Shown here: piece by piece, positions 8,043 to 18,904 of the stretch
Position numbering within the stretch: position 1 is the stretch's first letter
How the letters are laid out: each line of letters begins with the position of its first letter
Assembly (NCBI GenBank): GCA_038248955.1
Contig: JBBRWW010000002.1
Span: forward strand, 9,495 to 73,494
DNA length: 64,000 nt
Direction of reading: 5' to 3'
DNA from: Lysobacter_K sp038248955
Lineage (GTDB): Bacteria > Pseudomonadota > Gammaproteobacteria > Xanthomonadales > Xanthomonadaceae
Translations under genes and position numbers: made by a program
Notes under the pieces: model-generated
What the model was told of the DNA's origin: nothing
Seen by the model: the letters and a program-made list of their open reading frames with translations, nothing else
The model's database searches: none

Positions 8043-8999
8043 TCAGGCCCGGCGTACGCCGGTCACGCGCATCCAGTCGTCGAGCCGCTCCGCGCGAAGG
8101 TCGTCGAAGCTGGCGGCATAGCGCGCGATGACCTCGTCCTCCTGGCCGGCGAGGATGCCCGACATCGCGAGCCGTCCGCCCGGCGCGACCCGCGCCGCGA
8201 GGGTGTCGGCCAGCGCGACCAGCGCCGAGGCAAGGATGTTCGCGACCACGATTGGGTACGTTGTCGCCACGGGTTCGTCGCCGGGCAGGTAGACCGCGAG
8301 CCGGTCGTCGACCTCGTTGCGCTGCGCGTTGTCGTGCGTCGCCAGCAGCGCCTGTGGGTCGTTGTCGACACCGACGGCCGCAGTCGCGCCGAGCTTGAGG
8401 GCGGCGAGTGCGAGAATGCCTGAGCCGCAACCGAAATCGAGCACGCGCATCTCGCGCAGCAGGCCATCACTGGCCAGTTCGTCGAGCCACTGCAGGCACA
8501 GCGCGGTGGTCGGGTGGGTGCCCGAGCCGAACGCCAGGCCGGGATCGAGCCGCACGATCGCCGGCGCCATCGCACCCGGGTCGTTGGCGGCGCGGGCGAC
8601 CTGCTGTTCGGCTTCGCCCGGCAGTTCGCAATTCCACGGCACGATCCAGGTGCGCGCGCCGAATTGCAGCGGCTCGTACTGGTCCATCCACGCGCGTTCC
8701 CAGTCCTGGTCGGCGACCTCGCGGAACTGCGCCTTCGACCAGTCCAGAGCCTCGTCGACCGCGGCGAGGGCGTGCAAAAGCAGCTCCGGCGGCGTGTCGG
8801 CGGCGAACAGCGCGGTCAGCTCCATTTCGCCCCACACCGGGGTCTCGCCGACGCCGGGTTCGAAGATCGCCTGTTCGTCGGGCGCATCGGCGTGGGCATC
8901 GACCAGCGTGACCGCCAACGCGCCGACGCTGTCGAGTGCGCGCTCGTAGCGTGGCTGCTCGGTTTCGGTGCACGGCAGGGTGAGTTCGAGGAACGGCAT
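8043..8999 (-). CDS. prmA: ribosomal protein L11 methyltransferase
   Basis: PrmA trimethylates lysines and the N-terminus of ribosomal protein L11 using S-adenosylmethionine. The 318-residue product has the N-terminal substrate-recognition domain (MPFLELTLPCTETEQPRYE) and a class I methyltransferase domain with motif I VLDFGCGSGILALAALKLGA. DPGLAFGSGTHPTT just before it is a hallmark of PrmA. It lies downstream of accC in the same direction with a gap of about 190 bases. Confidence 0.96.
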   Translation of the reverse strand: MPFLELTLPCTETEQPRYERALDSVGALAVTLVDAHADAPDEQAIFEPGVGETPVWGEMELTALFAADTPPELLLHALAAVDEALDWSKAQFREVADQDWERAWMDQYEPLQFGARTWIVPWNCELPGEAEQQVARAANDPGAMAPAIVRLDPGLAFGSGTHPTTALCLQWLDELASDGLLREMRVLDFGCGSGILALAALKLGATAAVGVDNDPQALLATHDNAQRNEVDDRLAVYLPGDEPVATTYPIVVANILASALVALADTLAARVAPGGRLAMSGILAGQEDEVIARYAASFDDLRAERLDDWMRVTGVRRA

Positions 9000-9185
9000 G
9001 GGACGGATGGTCTCCGTGGAGCGTGGGTGTAGGCGCGCCGCAGGAGCGCGAGGCCGTGAATCGGGCCCATCGGGCCACGCGGTCGCCCGCGTGGAACGCA
9101 GCCATCGCGAGTCGTGACGCCAAGGCGAGCGAACGGTTGCGCGCTCATCGCGGTCTTTCCCGCCAGCGGGTCGGGGAGCGACAGG

Positions 9186-10553
<1,368 letters not shown>

Positions 10554-10658
10554 TGGATGGATTCCGTGGCGCTGCATTCGAAGAGGTAGGTCGGCGCGCC
10601 GGTCCGATGGCCGTCGCGCGTTCGCTGGCTCGCGGCATTGGCCGCTCGAAAGCCCGGC

Positions 10659-11153
10659 TCACCCAATCACGAACAGCGGCTGGTCGAATTCGCAGGGCTG
10701 GCCGCTCTCGGACAGCACCTTGAGCACCGTGCCGGACACGTCGGCCTCGATCGGGTTGAACATCTTCATCGCCTCGATGATCGCGAGCGTCTCGCCCTGC
10801 TTGACCTGCTGGCCAACCGTGACGAAGGCGGGTTTGTCCGGCGCCGGCGAGGTGTAGAACGTGCCCACCATCGGCGCGCGCACGATGTGGCCCTCGGGCA
10901 GGTCGGAGTGGGGCTTGGCATGGCCGCCGGTGGCCGCCTCGGTGGGCGAGTGCATCGGCATCGACGCCGAGGGGTAGGCGGGTTGCGCGGGCGCGGCCTG
11001 CATCATGTGCTGCTGCGGCATCGCATAGCCGGCGTAGCTGCCCTTGGGGGTGCGCGCCAGGCGCACGGACTCCTCGCCTTCCTTGATCTCGATCTCGGCC
11101 AGGTTGGATTCCTCCAGCAGGTCGATCAGCTTCTTGATTTTGCGCAGGTCCAT
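10659..11153 (-). CDS. accB: acetyl-CoA carboxylase biotin carboxyl carrier protein
   Basis: The 164-residue carrier has an N-terminal helical region (MDLRKIKKLIDLLEESNLAE), a flexible Ala/Pro/Met-rich linker at residues 40-85, and the C-terminal biotinyl domain ending FDQPLFVIG. The biotinylated lysine is in EAMKM. It passes carboxybiotin from AccC to the carboxyltransferase AccAD. The start at 11153 matches the family start; a longer upstream reading of the frame has no such support. aroQ precedes it by about 110 bases on the same strand. Confidence 0.98.
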   Translation of the reverse strand: MDLRKIKKLIDLLEESNLAEIEIKEGEESVRLARTPKGSYAGYAMPQQHMMQAAPAQPAYPSASMPMHSPTEAATGGHAKPHSDLPEGHIVRAPMVGTFYTSPAPDKPAFVTVGQQVKQGETLAIIEAMKMFNPIEADVSGTVLKVLSESGQPCEFDQPLFVIG

Positions 11154-11262
11154 TCGCGGGGCCTCTGGGTTGGGGCGCCCTGCTGGCAGGGCGTGGAATG
11201 TGGAGGGGAATGTGAGGGGGAGCTGTGGGTAGCGATGCCGGTCGCGATCGGGTTCGCGCGCT

Positions 11263-11730
11263 TCAGGAGCGGCTGGCGCGGGCCGCGGCGTGCTTGTCGA
11301 TCCATGCCAGCGCGGCCGACATCGCATAGCGATAGCTGTCGGCGCCGAAGCCGGCGACCACGCCGAGCGCCAGGTCGCTGAAGTAGCTGTGCTTGCGGAA
11401 CGGCTCGCGTGCGTGCGGGTTGGACAGGTGCACCTCGATGAACGGCAGTGCCACCGCCGCCAGCGCATCGCGCAGGGCGACGCTGCTGTGGGTGAGGCCG
11501 GCCGGGTTGATCAGGATGATCGCGGTGCCGTCGCTGCGGGCGGCGTGGACGCGATCGATCAGCACGTGCTCGGCGTTGGACTGCAGGCTATCGAGGCTGT
11601 GGCCGGCGGACTGCGCATCGATCTGCAGCGCGTGGTCGATCGCAGCCAGCGTGGTGCGGCCGTAGATGCCCGGCTCGCGTTCGCCCAGCAGGTTCAGGTT
11701 GGGGCCGTGGAGCACCAGCAACTTCGCCAT
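11263..11730 (-). CDS. aroQ: type II 3-dehydroquinate dehydratase
   Basis: AroQ dehydrates 3-dehydroquinate to 3-dehydroshikimate in the shikimate pathway. The 155-residue protein matches the small dodecameric type II enzyme: LLVLHGPNLNLLGEREPGIYG at the start (with the active-site Tyr), INPAGLTHSSVALRDAL, the catalytic region EVHLSNPHARE, and HSYFSDLALGVVAGFG. Its place directly before accBC is seen in many gammaproteobacteria. Confidence 0.97.
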   Translation of the reverse strand: MAKLLVLHGPNLNLLGEREPGIYGRTTLAAIDHALQIDAQSAGHSLDSLQSNAEHVLIDRVHAARSDGTAIILINPAGLTHSSVALRDALAAVALPFIEVHLSNPHAREPFRKHSYFSDLALGVVAGFGADSYRYAMSAALAWIDKHAAARASRS

Positions 11731-11848
11731 TCGCGCGACCGGGGAGCGGAAAAGTCGGCAGTGTGCGTCAGCGAGTCTGGCCTGTCCAGACGTTGGGCGC
11801 CATATCGACGAAGTTGCAGCGATTTAAGCAGTTGTTTGAGTGGCGGCT

Positions 11849-12460
11849 CTAATGCGAGGCGGCCCAGCCATCGATTTCGCCGGGCTGGAACGGCCCGAGC
11901 TTCTGCTTCAGCACCCGGCCATCGCCGCTGACCAGCACGCTGAAGGGCAGCACGCCCTTGGGATTGCCGAGCTGCACGCCGCTGTCGCGCGGGCCGGCGA
12001 CGTCGACCAGGATCGGATAGGTGACTGGGGTGCGCTGCAGGAAAGCGCGGACGGCATCGACGTCGTCCAGCGCGATGCCGACCACTTGCGTGCCGTTCGC
12101 CGCTTGGCTGGCGGCGTAGCGGTCGAGTTCCGGCATTTCCCGGATGCACGGTCCGCACCAGCTGGCCCACAGGTTGATCAGCAACGGACGGCCGGCGTAG
12201 GCGGCCGGCAATGCCGTGCGCCGGCCGTCGAGCGAAGGCAGGGTCAATGCCGGCATCGGTTGTCCGCGCTGGGCGACCGCCAGCCCCGCCGGCGGCGGTG
12301 GCGCACTGGCGGCGGCCAGGCCCTGCAGCGCCCGCTGTCCCAGCTCGCTGCGCAGCATCGGACCCACCAGCGGACCGGGGCCGTTGCGCCACAGGCTGGC
12401 GACGATGCCGAGCAGCCCGGCGGCCAGCGCCACCAGCACGATCCGCGTATTGGGTTTCAT
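11849..12460 (-). CDS. TlpA-family periplasmic thioredoxin
   Basis: The 203-residue protein has an N-terminal membrane anchor or signal (TRIVLVALAAGLLGIVASLW) and a thioredoxin fold of the TlpA/ResA type, with the active site WASWCGPCIREMPELDRY. It probably reduces disulfides, or cytochrome c apoproteins, in the periplasm. The ATG at 12460 lies only 4 bases after the dsbD stop and its ribosome-binding site is inside the dsbD end. The two are therefore one transcription unit, and DsbD is the likely electron donor. An upstream in-frame start inside dsbD is rejected. Confidence 0.88.
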   Translation of the reverse strand: MKPNTRIVLVALAAGLLGIVASLWRNGPGPLVGPMLRSELGQRALQGLAAASAPPPPAGLAVAQRGQPMPALTLPSLDGRRTALPAAYAGRPLLINLWASWCGPCIREMPELDRYAASQAANGTQVVGIALDDVDAVRAFLQRTPVTYPILVDVAGPRDSGVQLGNPKGVLPFSVLVSGDGRVLKQKLGPFQPGEIDGWAASH

Positions 12461-12464
12461 GCGC

Positions 12465-14957
12465 TCACCGCCCGGCCGCGCGCTTGGCGCGTTCGACGAA
12501 CTTCTCCGCGGCTTCGAAGCCGAACAACCGCGAAGCACGCCGTTCGCTGCCGTCGACATAGAACAGCGTCGCCGGCGGGCCGATGATGCCCAGCCGCTGC
12601 ATCAGCGCCTGGTCGAGGGCGTCGTTGGCGGTCACGTCGGCCTTCAGCAGCACGAAGCGGGCGAGCGCCTCATGCACGGCCGGCTGCGGGAACGTGTACT
12701 GCTCCATCTCCTTGCAGCTCACGCACCAGTCGGCATAGAAGTCGAGCATCAGTGGCTGGCCAGCGGCCTGGGCCGCGGCGATCTCGCGGTCGAGGTCGGC
12801 CAGTGACTTGATCGTGCGGAACGGCAGTTCGCGGGTCGGGCCGCCGCCGCCGCGCAGGCCGGCCAACGGCCGTAGCGGATCGGTGCTGCCGGCGAGCGCG
12901 CCGACCACCTGCGCGGTACCGGCCAGGCCGGCCAGCGCCGCGGCGGTCCACGCCAGCGCGCGCAGGCCGTCGCGTGCGGCCGGCTTGCTGGCCGGCTTGC
13001 TGGCTGCGACCGCCAGCATCGCCGCCGTGCCAAGCAGCAACGCGCCCCACAGGGCGAGGGTGACCGCCCCCGGCAGTACGCGTGACAGCATCCACACCGC
13101 CAGGCCAAGGAACACGATCCCGAACGCGCGCTGCACGGCCAGCATCCACGGCCCGCTGGTCGGCAGACCACGGCCGGCGGCGACGCCGAATGCGATCAAC
13201 GGCGCGCCCATCCCCATCGCCAGCAGGAACAGCGCCGCGCCACCGAACACCGGATCCTGGGTCTGGCCGATGTACAGCACCGCCGCGGCCAGCGGCGGCG
13301 CCACGCAGGGGCCGACGATCAGCGCCGACAGCGCGCCCATCACCGCCACGCCGGCCCACGAGCCGCCGCGCTGCTGGTTGCTGATCGCGCCCAGGCGGCT
13401 GCGCAGGACGCTGGGCAATTGCAGTTCGTACAACCCGAAGCTCGACAGCGCCAGCGCGACGAACAGCAGCGCGAAGGCGACCAGTACCCACGGGGTCTGG
13501 AATGCGACCTGCAGGTTCGCGCCCACCAGTCCCGCCACCACGCCGGCGGCGGTGAACACCAGCGCGCTGGCCAGCACGTACACGAACGACAGCGCGAATG
13601 CGCGGCGCGCGCCCAGCCCCGGGCCGTGGCCGGCGATCAGCCCCGACAGGATCGGGATCATCGGCAGCACGCAGGGCGTGAACGCGAGCAGCAAGCCAAA
13701 GCCGAAGAAGCTCAACAGCGCCCACCAGCGGTTCGGTCCGAGCAGCGCCGCAACGAGGCGGCTGTCCTCGGCCTGTTCAGTGGCGGCGGAAGTGTCGCCG
13801 GGCACTGAGGTGGTTGCGGGCGCCGGTGCCGCGGCCCGTGCGGCCATAGCTGCGTCCGCAGGCCGGACGGCAGGCCCCGGATCCGCCCCCGCGGCCACCG
13901 GACCTGCGGCCAACGCGGCGGCCGTGCTCGAGGCGGTCGCCACCCCAGCCTGTGTTTCAGCCACGGCGACAGACGGGCCCACGATGCCGGCCGGCAGCGC
14001 CAGCGTCACCGCCCGCGTCATCGGCGGATAGCAGATGCCATCGGTCTGGCAGCCCTGGAAGCGCGCGGTCAGGGTGATTTTGGCGGCGTCCGGGCGGGTT
14101 CGCTGCAGCGGCAGCGGCACGTCGATCTGGTCGAAGTACACCGTGGTTGCGCCGAAATAGGCATCCCGGTGCGCGCTGCCGCGCGGCCACTGCGGGCGAG
14201 CCAGGGTGATGCCGGCCGCGCGGGCGCGGGCATCAAGGGCGAACACGGCCTTGTCGCGATACAGGTAGTAGCCAGGTGCCGGGGTGAAGCGCAGCAGCAA
14301 CGTGTTGCCGTCGCCGGCGATGGCCTCGAACCCGAAGGCCTGCCCGGGCGGGAGTGGCACGCTGTCGCTGCTGCCGGCCCTTCCCGGAACCACCAGGCGG
14401 TTGCCGCCCGCTGTGCTCACGGACGGCGCGATCGCGGCGTTGCCGAACGCCACCGGCGCCGGATCGGCGGGGCGCGGATCGGCGGGGCGCGGATCGGCCG
14501 CCGCGAGCGCGACCGCGATCGTGCGCGTCTGCGGCGGGTAGCAGATGCCGGCATCGGCGCAGCCCTGGTACTTGATCGTGAGCGTGGTGCGCCCGCCGCT
14601 GGCGCTGCCGGGCAGGGTCGCGACCAGCGCGTCGCGGTAGGTTTCGACCTTGCCGAAGAATTCGTCGGTGTGGGCATCGCCCTTCGGCAGCTGCAGGGGC
14701 TGCGCGGCAAAGCCCGCACCGGCCGCGACGCTGATCCGGTGCCGGTACAGGTAATAGCCGTCGGCGATCTTCCAGCGGATCGCGATGCGGTCGGGCGCGG
14801 TGGCATCGGCGCTGAGCACGAACGCCTGGTCGACCGGCAGCAGGTCGGCCTCGTCGATCGCGGCGGCGGGCGCGCAAAACAGCGCGAGCGCGAGCATCGC
14901 CGTGGCCGGCACGAGCCTGCCGAGGCCCCAGCGGTCGGACGTGGGGGATTCAGTCAT
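12465..14957 (-). CDS. dsbD: thiol:disulfide interchange protein DsbD with duplicated N-terminal domain
   Basis: DsbD carries electrons from cytoplasmic thioredoxin to the periplasm. The protein is 830 residues, against about 565 in E. coli. A signal peptide covers residues 1-33. Two alpha-type domains follow in tandem (about 40-155 and 205-322). Each has GYYLYR and a redox pair in GC-x5-C-YPP: C133/C139 and C303/C309. The membrane domain (about 410-650) carries C429 (FTPCVLP) and C551 (GPCVAPP). The C-terminal thioredoxin domain (about 705-830) has CVSC at 745-748. An Ala/Pro-rich linker (323-400) separates periplasmic and membrane parts. The start overlaps the cutA stop and tlpA follows directly. 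Confidence 0.95.
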   Translation of the reverse strand: MTESPTSDRWGLGRLVPATAMLALALFCAPAAAIDEADLLPVDQAFVLSADATAPDRIAIRWKIADGYYLYRHRISVAAGAGFAAQPLQLPKGDAHTDEFFGKVETYRDALVATLPGSASGGRTTLTIKYQGCADAGICYPPQTRTIAVALAAADPRPADPRPADPAPVAFGNAAIAPSVSTAGGNRLVVPGRAGSSDSVPLPPGQAFGFEAIAGDGNTLLLRFTPAPGYYLYRDKAVFALDARARAAGITLARPQWPRGSAHRDAYFGATTVYFDQIDVPLPLQRTRPDAAKITLTARFQGCQTDGICYPPMTRAVTLALPAGIVGPSVAVAETQAGVATASSTAAALAAGPVAAGADPGPAVRPADAAMAARAAAPAPATTSVPGDTSAATEQAEDSRLVAALLGPNRWWALLSFFGFGLLLAFTPCVLPMIPILSGLIAGHGPGLGARRAFALSFVYVLASALVFTAAGVVAGLVGANLQVAFQTPWVLVAFALLFVALALSSFGLYELQLPSVLRSRLGAISNQQRGGSWAGVAVMGALSALIVGPCVAPPLAAAVLYIGQTQDPVFGGAALFLLAMGMGAPLIAFGVAAGRGLPTSGPWMLAVQRAFGIVFLGLAVWMLSRVLPGAVTLALWGALLLGTAAMLAVAASKPASKPAARDGLRALAWTAAALAGLAGTAQVVGALAGSTDPLRPLAGLRGGGGPTRELPFRTIKSLADLDREIAAAQAAGQPLMLDFYADWCVSCKEMEQYTFPQPAVHEALARFVLLKADVTANDALDQALMQRLGIIGPPATLFYVDGSERRASRLFGFEAAEKFVERAKRAAGR
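14461..14498. repeat. 15-bp tandem repeat inside dsbD
   Basis: GGATCGGCGGGGCGC occurs twice in tandem with a partial third copy. In the protein it encodes a DPRPA/ADPRP linker repeat between the two alpha domains of DsbD. Length is a multiple of three, so copy-number change would keep the frame. Confidence 0.85.
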
Positions 14958-15288
14958 GGTTCCGCGTCTGTTCGGCCACCCAGTCCAGGTACGGGGCGAG
15001 TCCGGCGACGGCTTCGACCGCCAGCACTTCCGGCAGTTCAGCCGGGTGCATCGCCTGGATGCGGGCGACCAGGGCGTCGAGCCGGCCGCGCGTGGTCTTG
15101 ATCAGCATCAGCACCTCGTCGTCGCGCTCGACCTGGCCCTGCCAGCGATACGTCGAGCGCACCGCGGGCAGCACATTGACGCAGGCCGCCAGGCGCTCGG
15201 TTACCAATGCCTGCGCCAGCGCGTCGGCGGTCGTGGCATCGGGACAGGTGCAATGGACGATCAGCACGGAAGCGGGGAGGTCGGACAT
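14950..15288 (-). CDS. cutA: divalent-cation tolerance protein CutA
   Basis: The 112-residue protein matches the trimeric CutA1 family: VLIVHCTCPDATTADALAQ at the N-terminus, RLAACVNVLPAVRSTYRWQG, and EVLMLIKTTRGRLDALVARI. CutA1 is linked to copper tolerance, but its biochemical role remains unsettled. The start at 15288 is the family start. Its stop lies 8 bases inside dsbD, so the two are translationally linked; in E. coli cutA likewise precedes dsbD. Confidence 0.95.
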   Translation of the reverse strand: MSDLPASVLIVHCTCPDATTADALAQALVTERLAACVNVLPAVRSTYRWQGQVERDDEVLMLIKTTRGRLDALVARIQAMHPAELPEVLAVEAVAGLAPYLDWVAEQTRNHD

Positions 15289-15426
15289 CCGCGAATTGTA
15301 CCGGCAGGCTCCCTGCCCGCCGCCGCGTTGGGCAAGTCCTGCCGCCGCGCGGGGGCAGCTCGCCGACGATGCCTGCCTGCCCAGCACCCCTCCGGCAACG
15401 GGGATATGGCGTCAATCAGGGGCAGA

Positions 15427-15560
15427 TCAGTTCAGTTGGCAACCGGCCGGCTTGGTCGAGGTGAACAATGCCGACGTCGCCCATTGCGGGGGGTCGATGA
15501 ACGGATTGCGGTTGCCCTGGAAGCTGAAGATCACCTCGTTGCGCCCACGTTCCGCGGGCA
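15427..15560 (-). pseudogene. C-terminal remnant of an endonuclease I-family (EndA/NucM) nuclease
   Basis: A minus-strand frame ending at 15427 encodes RNEVIFSFQGNRNPFIDPPQ followed by WATSALFTSTKPAGCQLN. This resembles the C-terminal end of secreted endonuclease I-family nucleases, where QGNRNPFIDHPEW is typical. Nothing upstream encodes the catalytic HNH-like core, and the open frame is only 65 codons (from 15624). The first 24 codons do not resemble the nuclease. I read it as the degraded tail of a lost gene; expression as a tiny secreted protein cannot be excluded. Confidence 0.5.
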
Positions 15561-15718
15561 TCACGGTCAGCGCGGCGAGCAACAACGAGGGCCGCACACG
15601 CGCAGGCAGCAGGCGGACAGGCATCGGGAAGCTTCGGGCAGGGTCGGCACAGACTGGCCAGGGTTTATGACGGTCCCTGACGCAGTGCCGCAGCGCCGCG
15701 CGGCCCCGGTCTTTTTGG

Positions 15719-16102
15719 TCAGCGGGCGTGTCCGGTGCGCGATTTCGCCAGTTGTTCCGCCACCTCCACCAGCGGCGCGCGGGCGCGCATGGGCACCTCG
15801 CGAAACGCCGCGATCAGGCGCATTTCCATCGGGTCGTCGATCAACTGGCCCTGCGCCGCCGCCACCGAATCCAGCGCCGTGTCGGTCGACAGGGTCATGT
15901 TGCCGCGGCCCGTCGCCAGCCACTCGAACTGCACCCCGGCCACCAGCGCGAGCTGGCGCAGGTGGTCGACGCTGGGGTGTTTGCCGTGGCTCGCTTCCCA
16001 GTGGCTGACCGCGCTGCGCTGCACGCCGATCGCGCCTCCGAGCGCGGCCTGGGACAGTCCGGCATGCCGGCGCGCGAGTCGAATACGTTGTGGCGAGGTC
16101 AT
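15719..16102 (-). CDS. XRE-family transcriptional regulator
   Basis: The 127-residue protein has a Cro/CI-type helix-turn-helix in residues 5-60 (GLSQAALGGAIGVQRSAVSH) and a short C-terminal region with no recognised effector domain. It resembles phage-type and chromosomal XRE repressors of unknown target. A five-copy GGTC tract sits 14 bases before its start, and several GTGAC half-sites lie 100-250 bases upstream, consistent with autoregulation. It is monocistronic and diverges from groES. Confidence 0.88.
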   Translation of the reverse strand: MTSPQRIRLARRHAGLSQAALGGAIGVQRSAVSHWEASHGKHPSVDHLRQLALVAGVQFEWLATGRGNMTLSTDTALDSVAAAQGQLIDDPMEMRLIAAFREVPMRARAPLVEVAEQLAKSRTGHAR

Positions 16103-16116
16103 GTTGGAACTCTTCG

Positions 16117-16136
16117 GGTCGGTCGGTCGGTCGGTC
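16117..16136. repeat. tetranucleotide repeat (GGTC)5
   Basis: Five uninterrupted GGTC units lie 14 bases upstream of the XRE regulator start, where the leader and ribosome-binding region should be. Length changes by slippage could alter its expression. Confidence 0.9.
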
Positions 16137-16203
16137 GCGTCGGGAGGGTGGAATGGCGAGTCCCGGTGGGTTGGCCCAAGCGGTTGCGACTAAAGGTAAC
16201 CGG

Positions 16204-16349
16204 GTGACGGATAGTCACGCAACGTTGTATACCAATGGTGGCTTGATGCCGGCTGAACATACCGTCACAAAGACAATGCCGGTGCCAAGCTGGCCATGGC
16301 GATACTGATAGTCACCAGGAAAAAGGTTATCCGCCCTAGGCAACGTCAC
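16204..16349. promoter_or_regulatory. cluster of GTGAC half-sites, putative operator of the XRE regulator
   Basis: GTGAC/GTCAC occurs at 16204-16208, 16214-16218, 16264-16268, 16311-16315 and 16345-16349. The first two form a perfect palindrome, GTGAC-GGATA-GTCAC. The stretch is less GC-rich than the genes around it. Binding by the adjacent regulator is an inference. Confidence 0.4.
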
Positions 16350-16495
16350 CCAAAGTGGAGAGTATCGGCACAGTCGGCAGGACGCTGACGGGACATGGGG
16401 TCGGTCAGGGGAGGGGTGCAGGAAAGCGCCGAGCTTCGGAAAGCCATCTCCGCACCAGAAAGGGCGCGTTCTTCGGGGCGCGTCCTTTCTTTTTG
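16314..16495 (+). ncRNA. candidate small RNA ending in an intrinsic terminator
   Basis: Between the divergent XRE and groES genes lies a non-coding plus-strand stretch that ends in a clear terminator hairpin. It holds seven GGA motifs (starting 16318, 16357, 16380, 16391, 16410, 16421, 16438). One lies in or beside a small hairpin (CCGA-GCT-TCGG, 16429-16439), itself enclosed by GGTGC/GCACC (16415-16419 with 16452-16456). A 5' end was not located and the start given is arbitrary. No known RNA family was recognised; the GGA density recalls CsrA/RsmA-sequestering RNAs, which is speculation. Confidence 0.3.
16459..16495 (+). terminator. intrinsic terminator
   Basis: AAAGGGCGCG (16459-16468) pairs with CGCGTCCTTT (16479-16488), with one G-T pair, across a 10-base loop. 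CTTTTTG follows. No coding gene precedes it on the plus strand, which is why a small RNA is proposed. Confidence 0.65.
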
Positions 16496-16515
16496 CGCGA
16501 CGCCCGGGCCGCACC

Positions 16516-16543
16516 CTTGAAAGCCGCAACCGGCCCCCCATCT
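16516..16543 (+). promoter_or_regulatory. sigma-32 heat-shock promoter of groESL
   Basis: CTTGAAA at 16516-16522 and CCCCATCT at 16536-16543, with a 13-base spacer, match the sigma-32 consensus (CTTGAAA ... CCCCATNT) at every defined position. It lies about 115 bases before groES. Confidence 0.88.
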
Positions 16544-16585
16544 CGTCGCCAGCCCCGGTAACCCCGGGCGTCATCATGCCCGGCC

Positions 16586-16612
16586 TTGGCACTCGCCAAG
16601 CGTGACTGCTAA
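16586..16612 (+). promoter_or_regulatory. CIRCE operator (HrcA site) overlapping a sigma-70-type promoter
   Basis: TTGGCACTC (16586-16594), nine bases, then GACTGCTAA (16604-16612) matches TTAGCACTC-N9-GAGTGCTAA with one mismatch per arm. A vegetative promoter overlaps it: TTGGCA (16586-16591), 18-base spacer, TAAAAT (16610-16615). HrcA bound here would block that promoter, giving groESL a second control besides sigma-32. Confidence 0.85.
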
Positions 16613-16657
16613 AATTCCGCTTCTTTCCCCCTCCATTCAACCACTTAGAGGTTGCCA

Positions 16658-16945
16658 ATGAACATCAAGCCCCTGTACGACCGCGTTGTCATCAAGCGCA
16701 TGGAAGAAGAAAAGATGTCCGCCGGTGGCATCGTCATCCCGGACTCGGCCACCGAAAAGCCGATCAAGGGCGAAGTCATCGCCGTTGGCGATGGCAAGGC
16801 GCTCGACAACGGCAGCGTGCGCGCGCCGAAGGTCAAGGTCGGCGACAAGGTGTTGTTCGGCAAGTACAGCGGCACCGAAGTGAAGCTCGACGGCGTCGAC
16901 ATCCTCGTGGTGAAGGAAGACGACATCTTCGCGATCCTCGGCTGA
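16658..16945 (+). CDS. groES: co-chaperonin GroES
   Basis: The 95-residue GroES forms the heptameric lid of the chaperonin. MNIKPLYDRVVIKRMEEEK at the start, the mobile loop around EEEKMSAGGIVIPDSATEKP and the ending VVKEDDIFAIL are diagnostic. The start at 16658 follows AGAGG; an in-frame ATG two codons upstream is less likely. groEL follows after 108 bases. Confidence 0.99.
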   Translation: MNIKPLYDRVVIKRMEEEKMSAGGIVIPDSATEKPIKGEVIAVGDGKALDNGSVRAPKVKVGDKVLFGKYSGTEVKLDGVDILVVKEDDIFAILG

Positions 16946-17053
16946 TCGCGACGGGGCGGGTCTCGACCCGCTCCACTGCCGCCCCGCGGCACGCGACCCC
17001 CGAAATTCCGCTCTCCCCCCATTTCATTTTTATCCCCTTATTGGAGTTAACCC

Positions 17054-18697
<1,644 letters not shown>

Positions 18698-18743
18698 TCC
18701 CGCCCTCCCTTGCGGCTTCGTTTAATTGAAGCCAGCCAGATCG

Positions 18744-18772
18744 AAAGGCCCGCGCAAGCGGGCCTTTCCTTT
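18744..18772 (+). terminator. groESL terminator
   Basis: AAAGGCCCGC (18744-18753), loop GCAA, GCGGGCCTTT (18758-18767): a perfect 10-bp stem followed by CCTTT, 47 bases after groEL. Confidence 0.88.
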
Positions 18773-18904
18773 GCTGCGCCGCGCTGGGGGGGCGGCGGCC
18801 GGTGGGGACCTGCGCGCTGCGGGAGAATGCCACTGGGTCGGCACGCTCGCGCCCATGTGGCGTAGCGCACCGTCGCCGCGCGAAAATTGAACCGCCGGGT
18901 TCTG

